Source: a virus. Taken from it: a stretch of 20,139 nt of DNA. The position numbers and the translations under genes were made by a program. The DNA is taken from positions 1 to 20,139 of IMG/VR virus record IMGVR_UViG_3300025112_000253. One strand, written 5' to 3'. Below the pieces are notes generated by a model. It saw only the letters and a program-made list of their open reading frames with translations, searched no databases and had not been told where the DNA came from. This document shows, one piece after another, positions 1 through 6,945 of this stretch (position 1 is the first letter of the stretch; every line of letters begins with the position of its first letter).

Positions 1-381
1 AAGGATGGTCAGTTCCTCTGGTGTTGCAACAAAAGACGCGTCCTTGTAGATGTGGCCGGGCTTTTTCTTAGTTTTGAAGCCGATGTAGTCCGCGGAGCCT
101 TTTAGATTTCCCCAGTACGTGGCATATGCTTCGAATGACTGGTAGTAATTCTGGTACTGTATAAACTCCTTGAGTTCATTGGTTAGTTCCACATAATTGT
201 AGCCGGATGGTGTCTCCGTGGGTGCACCCGCAGAGAGCCATCCTACAGACTTTTTGTACTCGCTGATGGTATGTAAGATAGCCTCGCACCGAGTCCAGCC
301 TGGATTATAAACATCATCCTTACCCTCTAGCCATTCTTTTTCTGGTGGGGAGGCGCCTCTATTTAATACGCATTTCGCCAT
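1..381 (-). CDS. Unrecognised protein, N-terminal part (cut by window edge)
   Basis: An open frame of 127 codons runs from an ATG at 381 to the window edge without a stop, so this is the N-terminal part of a longer gene. The start lies one base after the TAA of the gp53-like gene (383-385), and a GGCAGG ribosome-binding sequence sits inside the end of that gene, so the two are probably translationally coupled. The protein starts MAKCVLNRGA and is rich in Tyr, Trp and Lys, with no signal peptide or membrane segment. I do not recognise the family. Its place directly after a baseplate wedge gene suggests another baseplate or tail-associated protein, but that is inference from position only. Confidence 0.7.
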   Translation of the reverse strand, partial: MAKCVLNRGASPPEKEWLEGKDDVYNPGWTRCEAILHTISEYKKSVGWLSAGAPTETPSGYNYVELTNELKEFIQYQNYYQSFEAYATYWGNLKGSADYIGFKTKKKPGHIYKDASFVATPEELTIL

Positions 382-382
382 G

Positions 383-718
383 TTACCTGCCTAGCACCCT
401 GAGACCATCTTCTAAATTGGATGGAATTTCTATGAGTGCCCCTTTTTTAATGTCAGCCTCAGTCGGGTACCCGTTGTACCATGCTATAACCCACCAAAAG
501 CGAGAGTCGCCGTAATAGGTGTGTGCTAATTTATAGAAATGATCGCCGGTGGCCCAAATATAAGAGGTTGTGGTGAGCAATGTACGCGAAACGAGGCCCG
601 GATGGAACATGACCGGAGTTCCAAACTGTACAATTTTCTTGACTCCTCTCTTTTTCTTTAGAAAGTCATAATATTCACTTTCATTTACCATTGGTGTTTC
701 TGAATTATATCTTGACAT
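383..718 (-). CDS. 53: Baseplate wedge protein, gp53-like, with LysM-type fold
   Basis: The 111-residue protein has one recognisable region, about residues 50-100. It carries the pattern GDHFYKLAHTYYG, then RFWWVIAWYNG, then GALIEIP. This is the LysM-like pattern of phage baseplate proteins of the T4 gp53 type, which in T4 joins neighbouring wedges during baseplate assembly. The ATG at 718 follows a good CAGGAG site. The gene comes directly after two paralogous putative tube-initiator genes and before an unrecognised gene, all in one transcription unit with the tape measure. It is shorter than T4 gp53 (about 196 residues), so it may be a reduced version. The LysM-like part is seen in the sequence; the gp53 role is inferred from family pattern and position. 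Confidence 0.68.
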   Translation of the reverse strand: MSRYNSETPMVNESEYYDFLKKKRGVKKIVQFGTPVMFHPGLVSRTLLTTTSYIWATGDHFYKLAHTYYGDSRFWWVIAWYNGYPTEADIKKGALIEIPSNLEDGLRVLGR

Positions 719-733
719 TTTTGTGTTCTCCTG

Positions 734-1861
734 TTATTGATCTATCATTAGAAAGGTTGGGGACATTTCGTCGGACTTATCCGAGGACGTCCAGAGTACT
801 TCCATACCAAATTCGTCATAGTGCCTGCCGCTCACGCCGGCTTCACCTATTAAATAATCGGACGCGGCCTTTAAATATTCGTAGCTTGCCATTTGATCTG
901 CTGTCATATTGCCATCATTGTAGGCCGCGGCGTTCGCCTTCAACCATTCGATATCTCTGTTAAGAGTTTTTGCGGGGTTACGCCTAAAGAGTCCTGTTTT
1001 GGTTCCATATCTTTTCAGTGCTGCCAGGCGTGCTTGTTCTGCATGCGAAGCTTCTGACTCTTCTGGGTCGGGTTTTGGTTTCATGGCCAGTGCAATGTCA
1101 TCGCGGAGGGCTTTTAACTCGCTGGTGGCCGCATCCGCGCCCATCAGCGTTACGCCATATGGGAACGATTCGTCATTGAATTTATCTTTGTCCCACCCAA
1201 GTGTCTCATCGTGCATAGCTGTGAAGTCTATAGAAAGTTCTATCAAACCCGGGAGGACCGTATTGCCATCTTTCGCAAAGGTGGTTACGTCTGAATTTTC
1301 CAGACTATGATTAATAGTAAGGCTTGTAATAGAACCAAGAAGACCTTTTGCTGGATCCGGGGTTGATTTGTAAGAACTGTAGTCTGTTGCAGCGCCTGAT
1401 GGATCGGACTTTGCTATGAGGTTCATGACCTTAAGTCTGAGCATTGGGCCCTGAGAAGGCACCATTCCAGAACCATGTGCTGTATAATTTGGATATAAGA
1501 ACTGTGTGAGTTGGGCAACGCGGCCAAGGTTGTCATATGCTTCTCCGAACGATTCCGCCGGCACTTTTAAGCCAAGAGAGATTCTTCGTGTGGTAGATTT
1601 AAATATTTGAATTGGATCGGTTCTGCCGTAAACAACCTCTTCAGTCCATTCACTAGAGAAACTTTCATTCAAAGAACTAATGAATGCTTTAAAAAATACA
1701 CGGCGCCCTGATGGCTCATGCCTAAAAGAAACAACCATCGCATGACCTTCGCTCGAAGCAATCGAATCCGACGGAGAAACAAAGGTAGTCCTGCCGGCTT
1801 CCTCTCTGGGGTCAGCATATTTGTGTACGTTAAAATATCCTGGGGGTGCATTTTCTGACAT
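734..1861 (-). CDS. Baseplate/tail-tube initiator protein, gp48/gp54-like (paralog 2)
   Basis: This 375-residue protein is clearly paralogous to its upstream neighbour at 1890-3089. Both share a YFNVHK start, the block EEAGRTTFVSPSDSIAS, then FFKAFISSL, GRTDP, TTRRISLGLKVPAESF, EAYDNLGRV, FLYPNY, GLLG.ITSL, DVTTFAKDGNTVLPGLI and FPYGVTLM. An R.ISL.L.VPA..F.EA pattern, then YP.Y, GP..R.KVMNLI and GLLG.I, fits proteins that cap or nucleate the tail tube in contractile phages (T4 gp48 and gp54). The C-terminal third differs from the paralog: here it carries a charged PKPDPEESEAS stretch and a helical tail. An AAAGGAAAC site precedes the ATG. Only 28 bases separate the two paralogs. The exact T4 equivalent (48 or 54) is not decided by the sequence. 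Confidence 0.55.
   Translation of the reverse strand: MSENAPPGYFNVHKYADPREEAGRTTFVSPSDSIASSEGHAMVVSFRHEPSGRRVFFKAFISSLNESFSSEWTEEVVYGRTDPIQIFKSTTRRISLGLKVPAESFGEAYDNLGRVAQLTQFLYPNYTAHGSGMVPSQGPMLRLKVMNLIAKSDPSGAATDYSSYKSTPDPAKGLLGSITSLTINHSLENSDVTTFAKDGNTVLPGLIELSIDFTAMHDETLGWDKDKFNDESFPYGVTLMGADAATSELKALRDDIALAMKPKPDPEESEASHAEQARLAALKRYGTKTGLFRRNPAKTLNRDIEWLKANAAAYNDGNMTADQMASYEYLKAASDYLIGEAGVSGRHYDEFGMEVLWTSSDKSDEMSPTFLMIDQ
1266..1304. repeat. 39-bp block identical to 2443-2481 (between paralogs)
   Basis: The 39 bases from 1266 are identical to 2443-2481 in the neighbouring paralogous gene. They encode the ENSDVTTFAKDG region of both proteins. Identity at synonymous positions over this length suggests a recent duplication or gene conversion rather than only protein-level constraint. 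Confidence 0.8.
1557..1588. repeat. 32-bp block identical to 2782-2813 (between paralogs)
   Basis: The 32 bases from 1557 match 2782-2813 exactly and encode the RRISLGLKVPA region of both paralogous proteins. This is the second long identical block shared by the two genes. Confidence 0.8.
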
Positions 1862-1889
1862 GTTTTGTTTCCTTTAATTCTTTCTTGTT

Positions 1890-3089
1890 TTAGAAGTCGA
1901 AATCGAGGTCATACGCCGTAAGTTTTGCTGATGTGGGGCCGGATCCTAGAAGCGCTGCTGCCTTAGACTCCCAGCTTGTGAGACCGGTGTGCCCGGAGAG
2001 CATAAATTCGACGTTTCCGGTCTGCTGCGAACTGGTCCAGCTACTCTTGGCGCCATTGACGGCACTATTGATATAGTTATAATTCGCAGCCTCTTTGGGG
2101 CTCAGCTTGCCGGTCGACATCTTCTCTTTCATCTTTGCAAGGAACTCCAAATCCTTTGCAAGACGACTAACGGCACCAGGGATCGCTTTTCCATACCGAG
2201 CTTGGGCGTCAAGGGATGCCTGGCTGGGGAGGTCCTCAGCTTCTTCGACCTTTGGGCGATGCCGCGCAGCAATCTCTTCTTTGACTTTGACTGCGGCAAC
2301 CTCAGCATCTGCATCGCTCATTAACGTAACGCCGTAAGGAAAGACACCATCATTAAAATCGGTTTTATTCCATCCCAATCTTTTTTCATGAATAACCGCA
2401 AAATCCACATTAAGTTGAATAAGGCCAGGGAGGACTGTATTACCATCTTTCGCAAAGGTGGTTACGTCTGAATTTTCCAGATTGTGGTTGACCGTAAGAC
2501 TTGTGATAACACCAAGAAGACCATGGGCAGCGTCCGGGGTTGATTTATAGGAGCCGTAACTTGCTGCTGAGGCTTTACTCGTTGCATCTTTGGCTTCTCC
2601 AGTGGTAGCATCGCCGGCGGCCTGGGTGCCAGCTTTCGCTATAAGATTCATAACCTTCATTCTAACATATGGGCCCTGGGATATGGTCTTGTGGAGGCCA
2701 ACTGGCGTGTAGTTTGGGTACAAAAACTGTTCGAGCATAGAGACTCTGCCTAGGTTATCGTATGCCTCGCTAAAAGACTCTGCCGGCACTTTTAAGCCAA
2801 GAGAGATTCTTCGCGTTGTTTGTCTAAATAGACGACTGGGGTCTGTTCTACCAAAAATATTCTCTTCTGTCCAATCACAATTATACGTCTCTGTCAAAGA
2901 GGAAATAAATGCTTTAAAAAATACACTTTTGCCAGATTGCTCATGTCTAAAAGAAGCAACCATTGCATGGCCATCGGTCGAAGCAATCGAATCCGACGGG
3001 GAAACAAAAGTAGTCCTGCCGGCTTCCTCTCTCGAATCTTTGTTTTTGTGTACGTTAAAGTATCCCGAGGGTGGGGTTTCTGATGCCAT
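1890..3089 (-). CDS. Baseplate/tail-tube initiator protein, gp48/gp54-like (paralog 1)
   Basis: This 399-residue protein is the upstream member of a tandem paralogous pair. It shares about the first 170 residues and the middle DVTTFAKDGNTVLPGLI block with the 734-1861 product. It has an extra Ala/Thr/Lys-rich insert (near AGDATTGEAKDATSKASAAS) between the KVMNLIAK segment and the SYKSTPD segment, and a different C-terminus ending AYDLDFDF. Pattern and position directly after the tape measure gene fit a T4 gp48/gp54-type tube cap or initiator, on which the tail tube polymerises. The ATG at 3089 lies two bases after the tape-measure stop, and its GGGAGAGGG ribosome-binding site is inside the end of that gene, so translation is probably coupled. 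The role is inferred from family pattern and context. Confidence 0.55.
   Translation of the reverse strand: MASETPPSGYFNVHKNKDSREEAGRTTFVSPSDSIASTDGHAMVASFRHEQSGKSVFFKAFISSLTETYNCDWTEENIFGRTDPSRLFRQTTRRISLGLKVPAESFSEAYDNLGRVSMLEQFLYPNYTPVGLHKTISQGPYVRMKVMNLIAKAGTQAAGDATTGEAKDATSKASAASYGSYKSTPDAAHGLLGVITSLTVNHNLENSDVTTFAKDGNTVLPGLIQLNVDFAVIHEKRLGWNKTDFNDGVFPYGVTLMSDADAEVAAVKVKEEIAARHRPKVEEAEDLPSQASLDAQARYGKAIPGAVSRLAKDLEFLAKMKEKMSTGKLSPKEAANYNYINSAVNGAKSSWTSSQQTGNVEFMLSGHTGLTSWESKAAALLGSGPTSAKLTAYDLDFDF
2443..2481. repeat. 39-bp block identical to 1266-1304 (between paralogs)
   Basis: Second copy of the 39-base identical block shared by the two paralogous genes. Confidence 0.8.
2782..2813. 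repeat. 32-bp block identical to 1557-1588 (between paralogs)
   Basis: Second copy of the 32-base identical block shared by the two paralogous genes. Confidence 0.8.
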
Positions 3090-3091
3090 TT

Positions 3092-5758
3092 TTACGTCCC
3101 TCTCCCTGCCATGGCATCACCGGCCAGCTTACCGAAGCGCTGGTCTACAAACTTTCCGACCTTCTTGCCATCCATCATAACAACTCCCTCAACATTAACA
3201 TTAACTTCTCCTGATGCACCTCCACGGCCCGGGGCGCCGCCGGCGACGGCACTTTTGACTGCCGCGGCAGTCGCTTTAGTGCCAGCGGTTGCGCCGGCGA
3301 GGGCTGCCGCGGTCATCGTGGCGGTTAGTGCTATCGCCTTGGTGGTGGGCAGCTTTTCTATCTCGTCATTAATCTTTCCGAAGCCCAGTGCAATTTTCGC
3401 AAGCTTGGTAACTTCAAACTCTGCCAGTGAGGAAAAGAATATCGCATAATTCTCAAGTACGTCAGTGGGGGCGAGTGCCAAAGCCAAGGCCAAACCAAAC
3501 ATAGCTGTGGTAAGGATAGAAAGAGCTATTGCGGCTATTACGAGACCTGGGGAAAGATAGGCCAGGGTACCAATGAATACTGCGAAACCTATCATCTTTT
3601 CTAGTTCTATGGCTTTAAACATCACTGCCAGTCCCTTTGCCATCTCGCCGATGCCCAGAGCAGCTATTGCAACGCCGGCGCCGATCAAAAAGATTGCGGC
3701 GCCAAGAGGCAGTAGACCTGCTGCTGCGGCCATTGCGGCCGCCGACATTGTCGCCAATATGTAAACCATAGCGACTACGGCGGCCAGCACCAGAAAGATT
3801 CCGAGTGCAGCCCAGGGGGCATTATCGCCTACGTCAGCAAAGGCCGTAACTAGATATGAAAGCCCAACAGCGGCCATGGCGATGCCGGCGCCTATCAGAA
3901 GGATGGCGCCTCCCAGCGCTAAAATTCCCTTCCAGCTATCAGTCGCCGCTTCTCCTACGTTTTTAATACCTTCGGCCAAAGACTCTGAAGCTGACTCGCT
4001 TTCTTCGCTGGCGTCGTTGAGGGCCTCCTGGCCCTCGGCGGCCCCGAAGAGTCCTGTTGCAAAATCCCTTATTTTCCCGACCATTTCTCCCAGGGCGCCG
4101 GCGGCATTCAGCGCTTTCCATACGATCCACGCGCTGACAAACAAATACCAGTACTCTGTGGCTGAAATGATGACTTTTCCAATTGTCACCATGGCATCCG
4201 CGAAAGCCCTCAAGCTATCTTTAATATCTGCTTTATCTGCGTCCGAAAGGCCCCTAACCCACTCTTGAAGCTCTCCGACCACATCCGACATGACTGGAAC
4301 GAGATCCGCCATAAGAGTCTTAAATTGTTCAGTCATGCTTTGAATATCTTTCGTGCGTTTTGCAAGCTCTTTGTATTCGTCTGAAGATTTTTGTGTCGCG
4401 CCCTCTAAGTTACTCATATCGCCAGAAAGAACCGCCGCTAAGTCACTTACATCACTTAGGCCGAGAGCATCTGTATAGAATTTTCTCTGATAATATGACA
4501 TGTTATCAAAAGTAAGACCAGTATCTAAGATGGAGTCTCGAATCATGCCAAAGCGCTCTGCCGGGTCAGTTGCCATCATCAAGTCCATCGCGTTGACAAA
4601 GTTGCCGCCTAGGGCTGCGTTTAGCTTGCCGGCTTGCTCGGCGGCGCCTTCAAATGTATCAAACTTATCTGTAATGGCGAGAATCTTTTTCATTTCTAGA
4701 CCGGTTGTCTTGGAAACAATAGCCAGGTCCTTAAAGGCTCGAATACCCTCACTTCCCATTTTCGCTAGTCCATCGCCCATGGCGGCAAAGTCTGCGCCTA
4801 ATTCCGACGGTATAACGCCGATCACATTGGCAAAGTCTGCAATGTCACGGCCGGCTGCTGCCGCGGCAGGGCCCGTTAATCCAAAAGCCTTGGTGCTTGT
4901 TTGCATGGACTTTGCGAAGTCTTCGTTCTTAATGCCAACCTCAGCTAGCAATGCGCCGGTTTTTGCAATTTCGTCTTGCGCAGACGAATTAAGCATTGTA
5001 AAGTCAGTGTATGTGCTCTTTAGCGCTGTCATGGCAGCACTCATTTCTTTCAATTCAACGCCATATAAACGAGTTGCCTCATAGTTGGCGGTCATTTGCT
5101 TCGCCATCTTATCACTGGCGCCGGCGGTGCGCTTGAATGCGCTTTCTGCCTCATCAACCTGAATGGCTAGATTAATCAACGAGTTAACGAAGGATTTAAG
5201 AAGACCTAAACCTAAACTTTTAGCAAATTCAATCGCGCCGGCGGTACCGCCTCGGAATGCCTTTGCAACATTCTTTAGGTTGTCTGTGTTAAGGACGCTG
5301 TGCTTGCCATATGCCCCAAGTACGCCGCCCATGGCATCGCCTAGGCCTTTGGCGGCTTCGATACCCTCTTTGATGGCTTGGGTGGAGTTGGTTAGTTTCA
5401 GGAGTGTTTCTTCTTGTACAGCTAGGTTGGCCTGGGCAACTTTAAGCCTCTCTAAGGCCGCCTCGCCCGCCGGGCCGCCAAGGGCTACTTCTTTTTCTAA
5501 GTCTTTTATACGCGACTTTTCATATTCAAGGAGGGACTGTTGTTGAAGGATCTGTGCGTCCATAGAATCGCCCAAAGTCAGATATCTTTGGTGTTGAGCT
5601 TCGAGTTCCGCGGTGGTTTGCTTGTTCAGGCCGAGGAATGACTCGGCAGCTTTCGTCAGTTTGTCCGTCTCCGCCGTCTGTTCTTTGGTCTTTTTGACCT
5701 GTTTCTCTTTCTCTGCAGTTATATCCTGCTGATCTTTTAAGTCTTTCTCGTCAGCCAT
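3092..5758 (-). CDS. Tail tape measure protein (gp29 functional equivalent)
   Basis: The 888-residue protein has the usual tape-measure architecture. A charged, Gln/Glu/Lys-rich, probably coiled-coil N-terminus (about 1-125) is followed by long Ala-rich helical segments. A strongly hydrophobic region lies near 538-770, with several membrane-like helices (around 612-640, 655-710 and 721-768). The Gly/Ala-rich C-terminus ends MAGRGT. Tape measures fill the tail tube lumen, set tail length and often reach the host membrane on ejection, which fits the hydrophobic helices. It is longer than T4 gp29 (590 residues), predicting a longer tail. It heads its own transcription unit, with a strong terminator and an ACTATTTA motif just upstream. 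The ATG at 5758 follows a CGAGGAC site. It sits after the putative chaperone ORFs, the standard place for a tape measure. Confidence 0.85.
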   Translation of the reverse strand: MADEKDLKDQQDITAEKEKQVKKTKEQTAETDKLTKAAESFLGLNKQTTAELEAQHQRYLTLGDSMDAQILQQQSLLEYEKSRIKDLEKEVALGGPAGEAALERLKVAQANLAVQEETLLKLTNSTQAIKEGIEAAKGLGDAMGGVLGAYGKHSVLNTDNLKNVAKAFRGGTAGAIEFAKSLGLGLLKSFVNSLINLAIQVDEAESAFKRTAGASDKMAKQMTANYEATRLYGVELKEMSAAMTALKSTYTDFTMLNSSAQDEIAKTGALLAEVGIKNEDFAKSMQTSTKAFGLTGPAAAAAGRDIADFANVIGVIPSELGADFAAMGDGLAKMGSEGIRAFKDLAIVSKTTGLEMKKILAITDKFDTFEGAAEQAGKLNAALGGNFVNAMDLMMATDPAERFGMIRDSILDTGLTFDNMSYYQRKFYTDALGLSDVSDLAAVLSGDMSNLEGATQKSSDEYKELAKRTKDIQSMTEQFKTLMADLVPVMSDVVGELQEWVRGLSDADKADIKDSLRAFADAMVTIGKVIISATEYWYLFVSAWIVWKALNAAGALGEMVGKIRDFATGLFGAAEGQEALNDASEESESASESLAEGIKNVGEAATDSWKGILALGGAILLIGAGIAMAAVGLSYLVTAFADVGDNAPWAALGIFLVLAAVVAMVYILATMSAAAMAAAAGLLPLGAAIFLIGAGVAIAALGIGEMAKGLAVMFKAIELEKMIGFAVFIGTLAYLSPGLVIAAIALSILTTAMFGLALALALAPTDVLENYAIFFSSLAEFEVTKLAKIALGFGKINDEIEKLPTTKAIALTATMTAAALAGATAGTKATAAAVKSAVAGGAPGRGGASGEVNVNVEGVVMMDGKKVGKFVDQRFGKLAGDAMAGRGT

Positions 5759-5778
5759 GATAAGTCCTCGCTATGAAG

Positions 5779-5786
5779 TAAATAGT
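5779..5786 (-). promoter_or_regulatory. ACTATTTA late-type motif upstream of tape measure
   Basis: Coding-strand ACTATTTA lies 20 bases before the tape-measure ATG and 11 bases after a hairpin terminator. It is one of seven exact copies in the window, all intergenic. The upstream sequence TATAAA (coding strand) makes this the copy most like a T4 late promoter. Promoter function is inferred. Confidence 0.5.
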
Positions 5787-5791
5787 TTTAT

Positions 5792-5822
5792 AAAAAAAAA
5801 GACAAGAACTAGTCTTGTCTTT
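5792..5822 (-). terminator. Rho-independent terminator after the chaperone ORF
   Basis: A perfect 10-bp stem (5798-5807 with 5813-5822) and a 5-base loop overlap the TAA stop of the preceding ORF. On the coding strand a run of Ts follows the stem at once. It separates the tube/chaperone unit from the tape-measure unit. Confidence 0.85.
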
Positions 5823-6132
5823 ACTTCTTTGGTGCCTGGGCGCGCGGATCCGGGTTATTGTGTGCTGTGAGTGTTTGTGATTTGCCGCCGCCCTTCGAAG
5901 CCTGCTCCATCGCTTCGTTTTCTTGTTCTATTTGCTGAATTAGCCTTTGAGTAAACCATGTTCTAAGACCAACGGGCAAATTGTAAGCTTCTGTGAATGA
6001 CCACCCCCCGGAATATTTTAGAAAGAAAAACTGCTCATAGATGTTTTCCATGTAATCATCGGTCAGGCCAAAAAAACTCCGCTCCCAGCGGTACCTCCAT
6101 GTCCTGTGAGTATTCGCACTCGGGGCACTCAA
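5821..6132 (-). CDS. Short ORF overlapping the gp26-like gene; probable frameshift extension (tail assembly chaperone part)
   Basis: This frame overlaps the end of the gp26-like gene by 77 bases. The farthest start, TTG at 6132, gives 103 residues, but the first 21 are an out-of-frame copy of gp26-like coding and no ribosome-binding site supports that start. The only internal ATG candidate (6051, MENIYEQ) also lacks a GGAG-type site, unlike the other genes here. The likely expressed part is the 82 residues from GLTDDYMENIYE onwards, made by a +1 ribosomal frameshift at the T7 run (6070-6076) and giving a 365-residue fusion. It contains YEQFFFLKYSGGW and LPVGLRTWFTQRLIQQIEQE and has a polar C-terminus. 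Its place between tube and tape measure is that of the G/GT-type tail chaperones. The frameshift is inferred, not shown. Confidence 0.6.
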   Translation of the reverse strand: MSAPSANTHRTWRYRWERSFFGLTDDYMENIYEQFFFLKYSGGWSFTEAYNLPVGLRTWFTQRLIQQIEQENEAMEQASKGGGKSQTLTAHNNPDPRAQAPKK

Positions 6133-6919
6133 AATATTGTTTAAGATCTATGTTCGGTGCTGCTAGCTTATAGGCCATGCGCAGATGTCGAGAATCCATT
6201 GATGGAATATTATTAATAACGTAGTTTCTTGCTTCGGCACTATCGTCTTCATTTACCGCAACGAGTAGGTTAGCCAACTGATTGGTTACATTGTGTTCTT
6301 CACCCTTTCTTTTACGGGCGTTGGTAACAGAAGAAGCAAGATTCTTTTCATCGTGACCAACAAGAAGCCTAAAACGAACGTCTATGGATGTTTTAGGCAA
6401 CGTAGTTGTAAACGTGCCATCTCCATGATCCACCAACTCAAGCTGGTGCGCATCTTCTCCTCTATAAACATTTGCCTCTTTTAAGTCAAATGTATAACGA
6501 TTTATTTCGCCGCAACCTGGACAAGTTACATTTGTTGAATAATCGCTGCCGTATCCAGAAGACCTAATCGCAATAATAATTGCGTTTCTATCTCCAACAA
6601 GCAATGTATTTGGGTCAATGCTTTTATCTACAATAATGCTCTCGATAACTCTATCCAAAGCAACGCCTTTCTTAAGAAGGGTTCTGGATGTCAAAATATC
6701 CTCTTCTCTAGCGGTCATTTGCTTAAGTTCAATACAGTCTTTGTCGTGTAGCGGATGTCCTTCTGGATAAAACCTTCCTCCTGATGGAAGATCGACAAAC
6801 TCTGTGGGTACGACGAATGCTAACGCCATACCACCTTTGTTATCACCTTGCATTACGTGTTGGGGGACCGGACTTGATGTGGTCTTTTTCGCTCCAACGC
6901 GACTTTTATTTCTTGACAA
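6056..6919 (-). CDS. 26: gp26-like baseplate hub / tail assembly chaperone protein with two CxxC pairs
   Basis: The 287-residue protein has features of the T4 gp26 family: a VDLPSGGRFYPEGHPL segment near residues 42-57, then KQMTAREEDIL. Two Cys pairs follow, CPGC (133-136) and CPEC (265-268), spaced like a zinc ribbon. T4 gp26 acts in baseplate hub assembly. The gene sits between tube and tape measure, where other tailed phages place frameshifting tail chaperones. Its end contains GAG TTT TTT TGG and, just before, a GGGAGCGGAG sequence. Four codons after the T run comes TGA. Initiation is at TTG (6919) with an AGAGGTG site 5 to 7 bases upstream; a short inverted repeat brackets that site. 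It is somewhat longer than T4 gp26 (208 residues). Family call is fairly sure; the chaperone role is inferred. Confidence 0.7.
   Translation of the reverse strand: MSRNKSRVGAKKTTSSPVPQHVMQGDNKGGMALAFVVPTEFVDLPSGGRFYPEGHPLHDKDCIELKQMTAREEDILTSRTLLKKGVALDRVIESIIVDKSIDPNTLLVGDRNAIIIAIRSSGYGSDYSTNVTCPGCGEINRYTFDLKEANVYRGEDAHQLELVDHGDGTFTTTLPKTSIDVRFRLLVGHDEKNLASSVTNARKRKGEEHNVTNQLANLLVAVNEDDSAEARNYVINNIPSMDSRHLRMAYKLAAPNIDLKQYFECPECEYSQDMEVPLGAEFFWPDR
6068..6086 (-). other. Candidate +1 programmed ribosomal frameshift site
   Basis: On the coding strand the gp26-like frame reads GAG TTT TTT TGG. Slipping +1 on the second TTT re-pairs perfectly (TTT to TTT) and moves the ribosome into the overlapping ORF at GGC CTG ACC. 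A GGGAGCGGAG sequence (6077-6086) ends three bases before that second TTT, the same spacing as the stimulatory SD-like element of the bacterial prfB +1 site. The overlapping ORF has no start site of its own. An indel error in the T7 run would be the main alternative. Confidence 0.5.
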
Positions 6920-6945
6920 TATACACCTCTATTTTAAAATATTGT
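6916..6945 (-). other. AT-rich inverted repeat around the gp26-like start
   Basis: Seven-base arms (6916-6922 and 6939-6945) flank a 16-base loop that holds the AGAGGTG ribosome-binding site, and one arm contains the TTG start codon. If it forms in the mRNA it could lower translation of the gp26-like protein relative to the upstream tube protein. It is AT-only apart from one G-C pair, so stability is low. Confidence 0.25.

Noticed and set aside
4500-5084. Plus-strand open frame of 194 codons opposite the tape measure
   Set aside because: It is the antisense of an Ala-rich coding region, lacks a ribosome-binding site and has no recognisable protein features. The other long plus-strand frames (for example 17451-17759, 3876-4268, 14935-15351) are shadows for the same reason.
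6052-6132. Independent start of the short chaperone ORF at TTG 6132
   Set aside because: There is no ribosome-binding site, and the first 21 residues only mirror the gp26-like coding sequence in another frame. A frameshift or, less likely, the ATG at 6051 is preferred.
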